Shown here piece after piece: positions 1-8,803 of a stretch of DNA of 40,383 bases. The stretch is from positions 1-40,383 of the IMG/VR virus record IMGVR_UViG_3300032020_001001. One strand, written 5' to 3'. The stretch is from a virus. Under the pieces are notes generated by a model. It saw nothing but the letters and a program-made list of their open reading frames with translations, ran no database searches and had not been told where the DNA came from. The translations under genes were made by a program, and so were the position numbers. Numbering within the stretch: the first letter of the stretch is position 1; the number at the start of each line of letters is the position of its first letter.

Positions 1-297
1 CTATCGGCCCGCTGCCTGCGTTCCCACGATGTCCAGATCCGCTTGCGCGGCCAGCCTGCGGATTTTCTCTTCGTCGCCGACCTCGAACCAGCACGGCACC
101 GATTCGCCGGTCGCGGGATCGCGCAATGTGGCCGCGATGCAGCCCGCCGGCAGGGTGACGCAGAGTGCTTCCTCTTCTCCGGCCGCCGCGCAGAACTTGC
201 TGATCTTGATCCCGAACCCAAACCCTGTTCGCCCGTCCCCGATGCCGCCGGAGATCGTCTCTTCATCGCATTCCTGGCAACCCTGTGCGCCCTGCAT
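1..297 (-). CDS. Hypothetical Cys-containing protein, 98 aa
   Basis: The ATG follows the previous TGA with no gap, and the TAG is the very first three bases of the window, so the gene is complete. Residues C7 and C10 (GCQEC) and four later Cys (36, 46, 53, 69) may bind metal. The middle is Gly-rich (ISGGIGDGRTGFGFGIKISK), followed by a strand-rich part (ALCVTLPAGCIAATLRDP) and an acidic helix. No family is recognised. Its translation probably depends on coupling, because no ribosome site precedes it. Confidence 0.58.
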   Translation of the reverse strand: MQGAQGCQECDEETISGGIGDGRTGFGFGIKISKFCAAAGEEEALCVTLPAGCIAATLRDPATGESVPCWFEVGDEEKIRRLAAQADLDIVGTQAAGR

Positions 298-708
298 TCA
301 TTTGCCGATTCGCCGACTGATTGATTCGTCCTCTTTCTCCGTGCGCGGAGCCTGTTGTTCTTCGGCCATCTCCCTGCGCCATTTCCGCACGGCATCGCGT
401 AGCGGCTTCAGCACCATCGCGCCGCCAGCAACCTGCCCTGCTTCGACGGCCCGCCACAGAATCTCAATCTGGTCGGCGGTCGCCGCGATCTCTGCCGGCT
501 TCCCGTCGCGCATTGCGGTGCCGATTGCACAACCGAGTTCATATGCCCAGGTGATTTCCTCACCGCCGCCACGCGATGCAGCCAGCGCGCCCTGCACCAT
601 GTCTCCGATCCGAAGCGGTTTTGCCTCGCGCCCCAGCGCCTGGGCCACCATAACGGGCGCACCCTCGAAATCGTTGATCGCTTCAAGCAAGTCCGACAGC
701 AGTATCAT
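298..708 (-). CDS. Hypothetical protein, 136 aa
   Basis: GGAGG lies eight bases before the ATG at 708, so this start is preferred over the ATG at 723, which would add five residues. The protein reads MILLSDLLEAINDFEGAPVM, then AWELGCA-type helical segments (ITWAYELGCAIGTAMRDGK, ATADQIEILWRAVEAGQVAG), and a basic C-terminus (LRDAVRKWRREMAEE). No family is recognised. The stop directly abuts the next ATG. Confidence 0.58.
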   Translation of the reverse strand: MILLSDLLEAINDFEGAPVMVAQALGREAKPLRIGDMVQGALAASRGGGEEITWAYELGCAIGTAMRDGKPAEIAATADQIEILWRAVEAGQVAGGAMVLKPLRDAVRKWRREMAEEQQAPRTEKEDESISRRIGK

Positions 709-709
709 C

Positions 710-973
710 TCACATTCCTCCATACTCTGCGCGATCGGGTTCCCAAGTCGCCAGGTTCGCGGGTAGGTTGCCCGCCGCCGCGACAATCAGCGTTCGTATC
801 GCCTGCCAGCGGGCGATAACCTCCGCCCTCTGCGGTGCGGTCAGGTTCATGTCGGCGTCCGCCAGCAAGTCTGCTGTGCGGGCGCAGAAACCGAATCCCC
901 TGCTCATCGGCTCCTCTACCACTATCAGCCGCCTTCGCAGGGCAGTGAGTTTCTGTTCAGGTGTCGCCGCCAT
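710..973 (-). CDS. Hypothetical small helical protein, 87 aa
   Basis: The start at 973 follows AGAGGAGAGAC, a good ribosome site; a longer frame begins at 1030 inside the upstream gene. The protein is helical: PEQKLTALRRRLIVVEEPMS, CARTADLLADADMNLTAPQR, AEVIARWQAIRTLIVAAAGN. It ends LATWEPDRAEYGGM; the codons for YGGM supply the GGAGG ribosome site of the next gene. No family is recognised. Confidence 0.58.
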   Translation of the reverse strand: MAATPEQKLTALRRRLIVVEEPMSRGFGFCARTADLLADADMNLTAPQRAEVIARWQAIRTLIVAAAGNLPANLATWEPDRAEYGGM

Positions 974-1385
974 GTCTCTCTCCTCTGTCCGCACTGCAAC
1001 GCGGACATGATTCTCTCGTATGTATCCCAAGGTAACGCGCCTGCAGGCACCGCCGCATCGCCACGACCTGCGCCTGCATGGTGTCCAGGTAGGCGCGGGA
1101 GCATCCGTCCTTCCGCGATAGGGCGTTCACGGACGACTCCTGCAGGTGCTCCTCAAGCGCCGCCAGGTGCTTGAACGCGCACCAGACTTCTTCCACGTCG
1201 GGACGGCTCGCGGCGGCTGCTCCGCTGCTCTGTGATTGTTTCGGCGTCGCCTGCGGCGGCAAGACCCGATACTGCAACATGTAGCCCTTCGGAAATATGC
1301 GGTTCGTAAGTTTCGCCACGGATACTCTGAACTGCTTGCCGAGACGCGCCATCTCCCGCTTTGTTATGGGCTTCTGCTTCATCAT
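957..1385 (-). CDS. Hypothetical protein, 142 aa
   Basis: The ATG overlaps the preceding TGA as ATGA. The N-terminus is basic (MMKQKPITKREMARLGKQFR, then VSVAKLTNRIFP). The middle is helical (VEEVWCAFKHLAALEEHLQE, YLDTMQAQVVAMRRCLQARY). A C-terminal HTRESCPRCSADRGERHGG carries one Cys pair. No family is recognised. It belongs to the row of small genes after the tail fibre, where phages often keep tail-associated or accessory genes. Confidence 0.58.
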   Translation of the reverse strand: MMKQKPITKREMARLGKQFRVSVAKLTNRIFPKGYMLQYRVLPPQATPKQSQSSGAAAASRPDVEEVWCAFKHLAALEEHLQESSVNALSRKDGCSRAYLDTMQAQVVAMRRCLQARYLGIHTRESCPRCSADRGERHGGDT

Positions 1386-1915
1386 CCCACCGTAATTGTG
1401 CCCGACGCGATGCTCACCTGGCTGCTCGCCGCGAAATTCATATCATTGCAGTCAAGGGTTCTCGCCGACACCACATTGATTTTCCCGCTCGCCTGCATAT
1501 CCACCTTCCCCGTTACCAGGATACTCCAGGGCATGTCGCCCCTGTCGTTGCTGATCTGCCAGTCGCCGTCGCAGGTGTCGCATCCAGCGCACAGGTCAGG
1601 GTCGCTAACGCCGCCACAGCCGGCCGCACACGACCCTTCACCGGCACCCAGAGAACACCCGCAAGACACACAATAGTCCGGTGTAACGTCGGTGCACAGT
1701 CGCGCACCGCAATACCCCAACATAAATATCCACCAGCAACAAGGATGCGCGTCACAAGCCTCCTTGCCCATGCCATAGCAAGCCGCCGTAACGCTGCCGG
1801 AGCAAACGCTAGGGCCGGGAGTCCAGTCGCAGCACTGGTCAGCCTCACAGAGAACCTCCGTGCCGTAAGCACAAGGCGACGTGGGCGCACCACTTATATT
1901 CCCGGTGCATGCCAA
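1382..1915 (-). CDS. Cysteine-rich tail-tip protein, 177 aa
   Basis: Twenty of its 21 Cys fall in the first 116 residues, including CC pairs (DQCCDW, HPCCWW) and CxC/CxxC pairs (CVSCGC, CAGCDTC). The pattern C-x7-C-x3-P-C-C-W-W (ACYGMGKEACDAHPCCWW) recalls small disulfide-rich extracellular domains. The last 50 residues switch to short fibre-like strands (DMQASGKINVVSA, ASSQVSIASGTITVG). There is no signal peptide. It lies right after the fibre gene and is coupled to the next gene by ATGA. A disulfide-rich adhesin on the tail tip is likely; no family is recognised. Confidence 0.65.
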   Translation of the reverse strand: MACTGNISGAPTSPCAYGTEVLCEADQCCDWTPGPSVCSGSVTAACYGMGKEACDAHPCCWWIFMLGYCGARLCTDVTPDYCVSCGCSLGAGEGSCAAGCGGVSDPDLCAGCDTCDGDWQISNDRGDMPWSILVTGKVDMQASGKINVVSARTLDCNDMNFAASSQVSIASGTITVG

Positions 1916-1918
1916 TTC

Positions 1919-3226
1919 TTACCTCGTGATGATGACTTTTCCCGACGCGCTATCATAGTACATACTCCCTTCTTGAGCGTTGCCCAGATAGATGCGCTTG
2001 TCCTGGGCTACGTAAATGTGGCCGAGTTCGTAGGTCGTGCTGCCCAGGTTCGTCGCGCCCACGGCTGTCGAGAGCAGGTTGCCCGCGAGCGTGATGTGCG
2101 ATGCTACCGATAACTGCCCCGCGCCCAGCGGCGCGGTGCCGACGCCGAAGCCGGCGACAGATGGCGGCGTGCTCGTGCCAATTTGTAGGCCCTGCCGAAT
2201 GGCCACCATACCAAGAGCACAAGCCATGTCAACTGTCCAGGAGGGCGCGCCCGCGCCAGAGGGAGACGAATAGAAGATAAATCCCTTAGAATAACTATCT
2301 ATTACTATAATGGCACATCCGTAACCGGTGTTGTATTTCGCGCATACCGACGCTGCCGTGAAGTAGGCGTTCGCAGCCAGATATATCCCTCCGGCTCCAG
2401 GTTCAGAAAAAATGCTTGCCCCCTGGCCGCTCGTGCCGCTCAGGAATTGCATGCCCTGGTAAGATACTGTAGGGGTGATGGTGAGGGGAATGGTTGCATC
2501 CGCCGCCGCGCCCAGGCCCATGCGCGCGAGTTGCGCCGTCGTGCTCCAGGAAGGGTCAGTCGCCCCGCTTATGAGAACCGACCCCACGGCCCCAGGGTTC
2601 GCCAGCAGCGACCAGACCGGCGTTGAATTGCCAACGAGGATGCTACCCCGCACCGCCGTCAGGCCCCAGGCCACATCGTTCGCGTCCGGCGTGGTCAGCA
2701 GCCTTCCCGCGCCGGGGTGCGCTAGCCGCGTCCACTTGGTGTTCGGCGCCGCGCCCTGCCCCGTGATGATCGCGCCGCGCGAAACATCTGCGCCTGCCGT
2801 ATCGTAAAAAAACGTGCCATTGAGAAGTCTGATGTTTCCAAGCCCCGTCGGGTCTATGTCCACCAGAACGTTGCCCGCATCATCCACCACCCGGTGATGT
2901 CCACCCGGCTCCGCCAGGTGATCGTGCGCTCCCAACCCCGTCATGTTGCTGCTGTCGCCCATCGAGGAGAGAAGCGGCAGCAAAGCCACGATCGAGTTCG
3001 GGGCGTCGTTCATGTATCCGAAAAGATACCGCTCGCCCACGCGCGGCCTCCACGCCGGACTGAATGGTATTCCCTCGATCAGATCTTCGGTGCCCTCGGC
3101 GTCGGTATCGAGGATTGCGGTGCAATAGAAACCCGACACGGCCCTGATGATGCCCGACCGGAAAAGTCTCTCGGACCGCCTTTCACTCGGCGAAGCCCTG
3201 CGCAGTATGTCCCCGATATTGCTCAT
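1919..3226 (-). CDS. Tail fibre/tip protein, 435 aa
   Basis: The ATG lies one base after the hub stop. The N-terminal 90 residues (GIIRAVSGFYCTAILDTD, RPRVGERYLFGYMND) look like an OB-like base domain that attaches fibres to the hub. The rest is Gly, Thr and Ser rich with repeated strand patterns (GRLLTTPDANDVAWGLTAV, ASHITLAGNLLSTAVGATNL) and a C-terminus typical of trimeric fibres (HIYVAQDKRIYLGN, MYYDSASGKVIIT). It is the best candidate for receptor binding. No chaperone domain is seen. Confidence 0.7.
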   Translation of the reverse strand: MSNIGDILRRASPSERRSERLFRSGIIRAVSGFYCTAILDTDAEGTEDLIEGIPFSPAWRPRVGERYLFGYMNDAPNSIVALLPLLSSMGDSSNMTGLGAHDHLAEPGGHHRVVDDAGNVLVDIDPTGLGNIRLLNGTFFYDTAGADVSRGAIITGQGAAPNTKWTRLAHPGAGRLLTTPDANDVAWGLTAVRGSILVGNSTPVWSLLANPGAVGSVLISGATDPSWSTTAQLARMGLGAAADATIPLTITPTVSYQGMQFLSGTSGQGASIFSEPGAGGIYLAANAYFTAASVCAKYNTGYGCAIIVIDSYSKGFIFYSSPSGAGAPSWTVDMACALGMVAIRQGLQIGTSTPPSVAGFGVGTAPLGAGQLSVASHITLAGNLLSTAVGATNLGSTTYELGHIYVAQDKRIYLGNAQEGSMYYDSASGKVIITR

Positions 3227-3227
3227 C

Positions 3228-5480
3228 TCATACCGCCGTCGTCACGATCCAGTTTGAGGGATCCGATTCCATGTTGTTGCGTGGCGCGAATGCCGCCACC
3301 CGGTAGTAGTACGTGCCGGGATCCTCCAAATAATCAGTCCAGAGGAATGTCAGCCAATTCCAATCTGGTGGGAACCGATGCGTGGCGGCGAGGAACGTAA
3401 CAACCACATCGGGCGTCGTCGTCGAAGGCGAAGACCGATAGACGTGGAACGAAGTCCACTGCCCCAACATCTTCATCGGAGAGGTTATCCGCAGTTGCCT
3501 GGCGCGGTTGCGCGTCACTCCCACCGGGCTGATGCTAGTCACGGTGGGCTGCCAGGCAGTCGCGCCGTAGCGCCACGCCTGGGGCCCGCCTAGTGCCGGC
3601 GTGACGTTGATCGGCCCGGCGCTTTTCCCTGCCGCGTCGTCCTGATCGGCGGCCCTCACGGTCAGCCAATACTCCAACCCGTTTGTGAGCGGCGAGCACG
3701 TTCCCGAGAAAACGTCCGTGCTCAAAAACAGACTCCCGATGCTGGTGGAACTGCGCGAGACGTAGCATCCGAAGTTCTTCCAATAGACCTGGTTCGGCGC
3801 GCCCCAGTCCATCTCCACGAATCCGCTGTTCGCTCTCGCGCGGATGCTGCTCACTACGCTCACGAATCTCGGCCTGATCCCCCGCAGCCGCAGGCTGGTC
3901 GTCCAATCCTTCGCACCCTCCTGCTTTTCCTCTAGCCGGTGCTCGAGTTGAGTGATCCGGAAAAGCGTGGTGGCCGCCATCGAGGTGTCGGAATCCACCA
4001 CGCTCACCACTTGTCCCGGATGCAGATACCCGTCGCCGTCGCCGCTTATCGTTCCCTCCAGAGCCACCGATCCGTAATCTTGCAGAACGGCGTTGGCAAG
4101 CGCGACCGCTACCTGGGCACTTGGAATCGCCGGGTCCTGTATGATGAAATACCGCTCCCCATAACGCGCGATGCTGTCACTGTCGCACATGGCCGGTATG
4201 GACCATTCCAGATTTTCTCCGTATTTGATCTTGACTTTGTTGCGCAGATCGCGCCCCGATGCGTTGAGAGTGAACTCTCGCCAGGGCCCGCGCCCAGTCT
4301 CGAGCACGCGCTCTCCGACCGTCAGGTCGTCGCGCAGCCAGCGGAAGAGAATCTTCCCCTGCATCGGATCCCAACCGTGCTCCCACGCGATCATGCGCGC
4401 CAGTTCGCAGGCCGACTTATAGACGCTCTGGTTCTGCGCTTTCCACCACGGCATGTTGAAACTCGCCACGTCCACCGCCATCTGCGTCGTCGAGACGCCC
4501 GCCCCTTTCGTGGAGTTCACGTAGAGATCGAACACGATGCTCGAGATGTCGGTGTCGTGATACTTCCTGGTGATCTCCAGGAACAGGTCGTCCATGCGCC
4601 GCATCCGGTCGCGAATCTGCTCCAGGTGAATGATTTTGTCGTCCGCCACTTCCATGCTGTCGCCGAGCCGCCCCGAGAACATGGTGTCGTAGTCGCTCAG
4701 ACTCTGGTCGGCTGCATAGACCTCCACCTCATCCACCTGGTATTGCCGCGCGCTCTGGGTGAACAATCGGAATTCAACCCACCGCGCCTGACAGTCGCGC
4801 ACCAGGTCGTGCGTGATGTCGTACGCCATCGGCCCGTGCGAATCCCGATAGATCGCCATCCCCGGCCCCGCCCACGTCGTGTAGGGCCCCGCCGCGCTCC
4901 CGATCGAGAGCGCGATCTGCACGCTGTCCGGCAGGTGGATGTTGTGCGCGCTCGCCACATCGGTCTGCCCCCTGAAGGCAACCCCTCTGATGGCCCTCTG
5001 GGTTCCGAGGTCCAGGCGGATGGTTATCTGCCCCACGTTTCCCCACCCCACCCAGGGCGTATCCGCAACGCTGTTCGCCCCAAAAATCCTGTCCGTCAGT
5101 TGCCCGGCAGTCCCCGACTGCGGCACCGTTACGGTGTTGACCGTCGCCCCGCTCGCCACGTTGATCCTGCATCTCGCCCCCATCTGGATATCAACGATCC
5201 GGTGATCGTCAATCAGCGGGTCCCACGCGCTCGATGTCCAGTTGAAACTGCTCACCAGATTCTTGGGATTGAGCAATCCGTCCGCATTGTCCAGGCTGAT
5301 CTCCGCGGTGGCGAATGCGTTCAGCGGCCTCGTCACTATCACCGGCAGCAGCAGTCTGTCGGTGATGTCGTATTGCGGGCTGCCGGTTCCTGCCCGGTAA
5401 TACGCGATTCGCCCCAGCGGCCTGCAGTCCTCCATCCGCAGGTTCGCAAGCATCGTCAGGCTGGAAACGGACGCGGGCAT
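3228..5480 (-). CDS. Tail hub/baseplate protein with inserted discoidin-like and fibronectin-like domains, 750 aa
   Basis: It follows the tape measure with one base between. The N-terminus (residues 1-105) and the middle (about 265-545) look like a siphovirus hub: FATAEISLDNADGLLNPKNL, FSGRLGDSMEV, GWDPMQGKILFRWLRDDLT, HPGQVVSVVDSDTS. Residues 105-260 resemble an F5/8 discoidin carbohydrate-binding fold: GQITIRLDLGTQRAIRGVAF, VQIALSIGSAAGPYTTW, ARWVEFRLF, QVDEVEVYA. Residues 555-750 contain fibronectin type III-like strands (YWLTVRAADQDDAAG, YYYRVAAFAPRNN). It may close the tube and bind host sugars. Confidence 0.7.
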   Translation of the reverse strand: MPASVSSLTMLANLRMEDCRPLGRIAYYRAGTGSPQYDITDRLLLPVIVTRPLNAFATAEISLDNADGLLNPKNLVSSFNWTSSAWDPLIDDHRIVDIQMGARCRINVASGATVNTVTVPQSGTAGQLTDRIFGANSVADTPWVGWGNVGQITIRLDLGTQRAIRGVAFRGQTDVASAHNIHLPDSVQIALSIGSAAGPYTTWAGPGMAIYRDSHGPMAYDITHDLVRDCQARWVEFRLFTQSARQYQVDEVEVYAADQSLSDYDTMFSGRLGDSMEVADDKIIHLEQIRDRMRRMDDLFLEITRKYHDTDISSIVFDLYVNSTKGAGVSTTQMAVDVASFNMPWWKAQNQSVYKSACELARMIAWEHGWDPMQGKILFRWLRDDLTVGERVLETGRGPWREFTLNASGRDLRNKVKIKYGENLEWSIPAMCDSDSIARYGERYFIIQDPAIPSAQVAVALANAVLQDYGSVALEGTISGDGDGYLHPGQVVSVVDSDTSMAATTLFRITQLEHRLEEKQEGAKDWTTSLRLRGIRPRFVSVVSSIRARANSGFVEMDWGAPNQVYWKNFGCYVSRSSTSIGSLFLSTDVFSGTCSPLTNGLEYWLTVRAADQDDAAGKSAGPINVTPALGGPQAWRYGATAWQPTVTSISPVGVTRNRARQLRITSPMKMLGQWTSFHVYRSSPSTTTPDVVVTFLAATHRFPPDWNWLTFLWTDYLEDPGTYYYRVAAFAPRNNMESDPSNWIVTTAV

Positions 5481-5481
5481 C

Positions 5482-8400
5482 TCACCAGGTCCCCGCCGCC
5501 CCCACTCTGGAAGCGTCCAACTGCATGTAATAGTCCAGTTGCCGATAGACCGCCTTCGCAGCTGCCCTCCCCTCCTTCCCGCTCGGCGCCTGCACCTGCA
5601 CGATCAACCTGCCGATGCTGATCTCGCTTCGGATCATCGTTGCCATCCCGGTTGCCATGTTCCCGCCCATGGGCATCACGACCGGGTTGTTCATCCAGTC
5701 AATCACCTGGTTAGCCCTGCTCTCCACCATCGAGGCAGACGGCATCCCTCCCCACCATCTCCGCAGGTTATACAGATATGCCTGGATCTCGAACTGCTCG
5801 GGCGCGTTGAACATCTGCCGGCCCGCCTGCTGCTTTTTCTTCTTGCGCCCGAAGAGACCGAGCACGCCCCCAATGACTGCAAGGGGCCAGGCCGCGGTGC
5901 CGAGCAGCGGCGCCAACTGCGCGAATCCCGCCGCCCCTCCCAGCACGTCCTGGATCGCCCCCGCCTGCTCCTCCCCCATGAAACTACTCAGCAGGCCGAC
6001 GACCATGGAGGCAGTGGCTAACTGCGATGTAAGCGCCGCTGCCTGGCCGCTGTATCTGGCCCTGGCATCTGGCTTGCCGCGTGCCGGGGGGGCAAACCCT
6101 GTCAGGTAGGCCAGCATACGCACATTCGCTTGCGCCGCCGCGCTCAACTGCGCCTGCGAAAAGGCCGCACTTGGTGGAATGGTAGCTAATGCGCCGACGC
6201 TAGGAGCCCCGACTCCTGGCTTCCGACCTGGCGCACCTCCGGTAACCGGTGCACCCGCGAAGATTCCCGCCGCCTGCAGCATCGTCGCCGCCGCCGGTGC
6301 AAAGATGTTGGCCGCGTTCACCATAGTGTTCCCGGCCAGCAGGTTCACCTCTTCCGGCGGCCTCGGCCCCAGTTTCATCGCGGTCAACTCGTCCAACGTC
6401 CTCTTCATCCCGCGCTTGAATCGCGCCGCCAGTTCCGCGCTCAACATCGCCCGCCCAAGCGACGTGATCGCCCCGAATCCCTCCGTCTGCAGATCGAGAA
6501 ATGCCCGCGTCCACATCTCCTCGAAATCCTGGCGCGACTTGTCCCAAATCTGCCGCTGCTTATCGGCGGCATCTTCCGCCTGCTTGACAAAGAACTTCCC
6601 CCACTGCAGATCCGCCCATTTGCGCTGCAAGTCTTCGGGCACGTCCATCATGTCCTTCAACGCATCGCGTATCCGTTGCGCCTCTTCCAGTTGCGGCCGC
6701 ATTTTCTCCGGCGTCACCAGCCATTGCTGTAGATCGTAAATCTCTTCTTCGATGCCAAGCGCCCGTGCCAGCATTCGCCCCCGGATTTGTTCCTGCTCCC
6801 GCAGGTCGTCGGTCTCCTGCTGAATCCAGCGGGCGATCTCGGCCTCATCCTGTAGCGGTCGCACCAGGCCCCTCGCCGCCTGAATCCCTCCCGGCAACTC
6901 GGCCAGGCGCTTGATCGCCGCCTCGTGCGCTTCCTTTGCTGCCTTCTCCCCCCGCAACCGTTCGTTGGTGATCTCACCGATCTGCTTTCGGATATTCTCC
7001 AATTCGCGCGGGGCCTCCGGCGCGAATTTGCGACCCGCCATCATCATCCCGCCCACGCCCGCCGGGGCGATGCCCCCCGGTGTTGGTGCCCACTCACGCG
7101 GTCCCTGTTTGGCCAATCGCATCCACTCTATCTGACGCTGCCGCCGCTGCAGATCGTAGAGCAGCTGATTGCGCGCGGCCCTCTCCTCCTGGCTGATCTG
7201 ATCCTCGGTCAACCTTCCCAAAAGCCGTCGCTCCTCTGTGATCAGCTTGGCAATTTCCAGCTCCGTTGCGCGCATTCCTAGCAGTCGGCTGACCGCCTCC
7301 TGTTGCGTCTCAATCCCCTTTTTGTATTCCGCAATCCGCTCATTTGCCAGGCGCGCATCCTCGGCCCCAAACTCTTTCCGCTTCCTGCGCTCGGCCTCCG
7401 CCCCACGCCGCTGCACCAACAGGTTCCGCTGATGCTGATCGTGCATCTTTTCGGTCGCCCGCATCTCCTCTTCCCGGGCCTTGCGCCCCGCCTCTGCAAT
7501 CACAGCAGAACGTTTACCAGATTCAGCCTCAAGTGCACGTGTCCGCCTTTGCCGCAGTAAAGCATCCTCCTCAGCAGGCGTCGGTGGTCGAAGTCGCTCT
7601 CTCCTTTCCGCAGGGCGCCGCCAGCCAGGGGGTAGTGCCTGCACTGCCCTCCAATGCTCTTCGGCTTCCGTCCTCCACAAGTCAGGTATGCCGCCTCCTC
7701 CCAAAAATTGCGCGATGCCAGTCATGAATTTCATAACTGGCGACAATCGTTCCGCCTTGAATGCCAGCCACGTATCATGCAACTGCTGAAGTGCCAGATG
7801 ATAATCTTTGACTTGCTGGGTCATCTGAGCCGTGAAGACATTCCGCAGGGGGCTCTTCTGGGATGCCTGCTCAAGTTCGCGCAACTCCTGAGTAGTCATC
7901 TCCATAATCTGCATCAGGTTGAGAGCGCCGCGACCGAACACTTGCTGGGCCACCGACGTCCGCCGCTGCGTATCCTCCATTCGTCCAAGCGCCTTGATGA
8001 TCCCCCAGAATCGCTCCTCGGCTGACTTCATCGTGCCGATGTTGATGCCCAGCGTCCCGAGCATCTGCTCCAACTTGTTCCCGGCTGCGCCAAGGTTCCG
8101 CTCCATGAAATAGACCGCGCGCGCGATCTGCGTCGCCTCCATTCCAATATCGTCGAGCGCGTCCACAAATCCCGCCGCCTCCTGGCTCGTCGCCCCCATG
8201 ATCGCCTGAACGCGCCACACCGTCATGCCGAACTGCTCTACCTGGCTCATCGCATTCCGCAGACCATAGACCAGCCCTGCGATCGCCCCTCCCGCTACCA
8301 GGCCCCTCATGCTCGTGGCGAAACTCCACACGCTTGAGGCCATCGCCCGAAATCCACCCGCCGCCGCAGGTGCTGTCGCAGCGATGGTGCGGTTCAGTTG

Positions 8401-8508
8401 CAGCGTCTCTTTCTCCGCTACCCCCAGGTTGCGCAGCGTCTGCTGTAACGCCGGGCTTGCCAGGTCCTGCAGGCGTATCCCGATCACTGTCTCGATGGCT
8501 CTTGGCAT
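5482..8508 (-). CDS. Tail tape measure protein, 1008 aa
   Basis: Sets tail length. The N-terminus (VIGIRLQDLASPALQQTLRN) is followed by a hydrophobic stretch MRGLVAGGAIAGLVYGLRNA near residues 68-87 and a long helical body with coiled coil (about 290-660: LEAESGKRSAVIAEAGRKAR, LLGMRATELEIAKLITEERR). A second hydrophobic region lies near 870-910 (ATASMVVGLLSSFMG, AAWPLAVIGGVLGLFG). At the usual ratio of 0.15 nm per residue the tail would be roughly 150 nm. It follows the chaperones directly. Confidence 0.87.
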   Translation of the reverse strand: MPRAIETVIGIRLQDLASPALQQTLRNLGVAEKETLQLNRTIAATAPAAAGGFRAMASSVWSFATSMRGLVAGGAIAGLVYGLRNAMSQVEQFGMTVWRVQAIMGATSQEAAGFVDALDDIGMEATQIARAVYFMERNLGAAGNKLEQMLGTLGINIGTMKSAEERFWGIIKALGRMEDTQRRTSVAQQVFGRGALNLMQIMEMTTQELRELEQASQKSPLRNVFTAQMTQQVKDYHLALQQLHDTWLAFKAERLSPVMKFMTGIAQFLGGGGIPDLWRTEAEEHWRAVQALPPGWRRPAERRERLRPPTPAEEDALLRQRRTRALEAESGKRSAVIAEAGRKAREEEMRATEKMHDQHQRNLLVQRRGAEAERRKRKEFGAEDARLANERIAEYKKGIETQQEAVSRLLGMRATELEIAKLITEERRLLGRLTEDQISQEERAARNQLLYDLQRRQRQIEWMRLAKQGPREWAPTPGGIAPAGVGGMMMAGRKFAPEAPRELENIRKQIGEITNERLRGEKAAKEAHEAAIKRLAELPGGIQAARGLVRPLQDEAEIARWIQQETDDLREQEQIRGRMLARALGIEEEIYDLQQWLVTPEKMRPQLEEAQRIRDALKDMMDVPEDLQRKWADLQWGKFFVKQAEDAADKQRQIWDKSRQDFEEMWTRAFLDLQTEGFGAITSLGRAMLSAELAARFKRGMKRTLDELTAMKLGPRPPEEVNLLAGNTMVNAANIFAPAAATMLQAAGIFAGAPVTGGAPGRKPGVGAPSVGALATIPPSAAFSQAQLSAAAQANVRMLAYLTGFAPPARGKPDARARYSGQAAALTSQLATASMVVGLLSSFMGEEQAGAIQDVLGGAAGFAQLAPLLGTAAWPLAVIGGVLGLFGRKKKKQQAGRQMFNAPEQFEIQAYLYNLRRWWGGMPSASMVESRANQVIDWMNNPVVMPMGGNMATGMATMIRSEISIGRLIVQVQAPSGKEGRAAAKAVYRQLDYYMQLDASRVGAAGTW

Positions 8509-8509
8509 T

Positions 8510-8803
8510 TCAGTGTCCTCTGCCGGCGCGATCCGCTCCCTGGCGGCTGCGCGCTAGCGCGCTCGCCCGCTGGTCGCGGATCCAGCGCTCGTATAACCCA
8601 GGATGTTTGCGAATGCGATCGGGTGCCCGAACTGTGGAACCTGATTGCGTCGGAATTGAAGCCGCAGCCTCATCCAGCGCCAGGATGTAGAGCGCCTCCT
8701 TCACGAACCACGGCATCCCCGCGATCGCCGGGTCGTCTGGCAGCAGGTGGAACTTCTCGCCCACCAGGCACGCTAGCCTGAAGTCGGAATTATCCGCGAT
8801 TCT
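8510..8803 (-). CDS. Frameshifted C-terminal extension of the tail chaperone (gpGT-like)
   Basis: Reached by -1 shift at 8803-8809. The extension reads RIADNSDFRLACLVGEKFHL and continues for 97 residues (LPDDPAIAGMPWFVKEALYI, then a basic end). The fused product would be 346 residues. The only in-frame starts are weak (GTG at 8764) and lack a good ribosome site, so frameshifting is the likely route of expression. The stop lies one base before the tape measure ATG. The conserved DDP...W..EAL pattern is common in such extensions. Confidence 0.75.
   Translation of the reverse strand, partial: RIADNSDFRLACLVGEKFHLLPDDPAIAGMPWFVKEALYILALDEAAASIPTQSGSTVRAPDRIRKHPGLYERWIRDQRASALARSRQGADRAGRGH

Noticed and set aside
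3939-5621. Long plus-strand open frame (560 codons) opposite the tail hub gene
   Set aside because: It is rich in Arg, His and Pro with no domain and lies antisense to a well-supported gene; GC-rich codon bias on the minus strand creates such frames.
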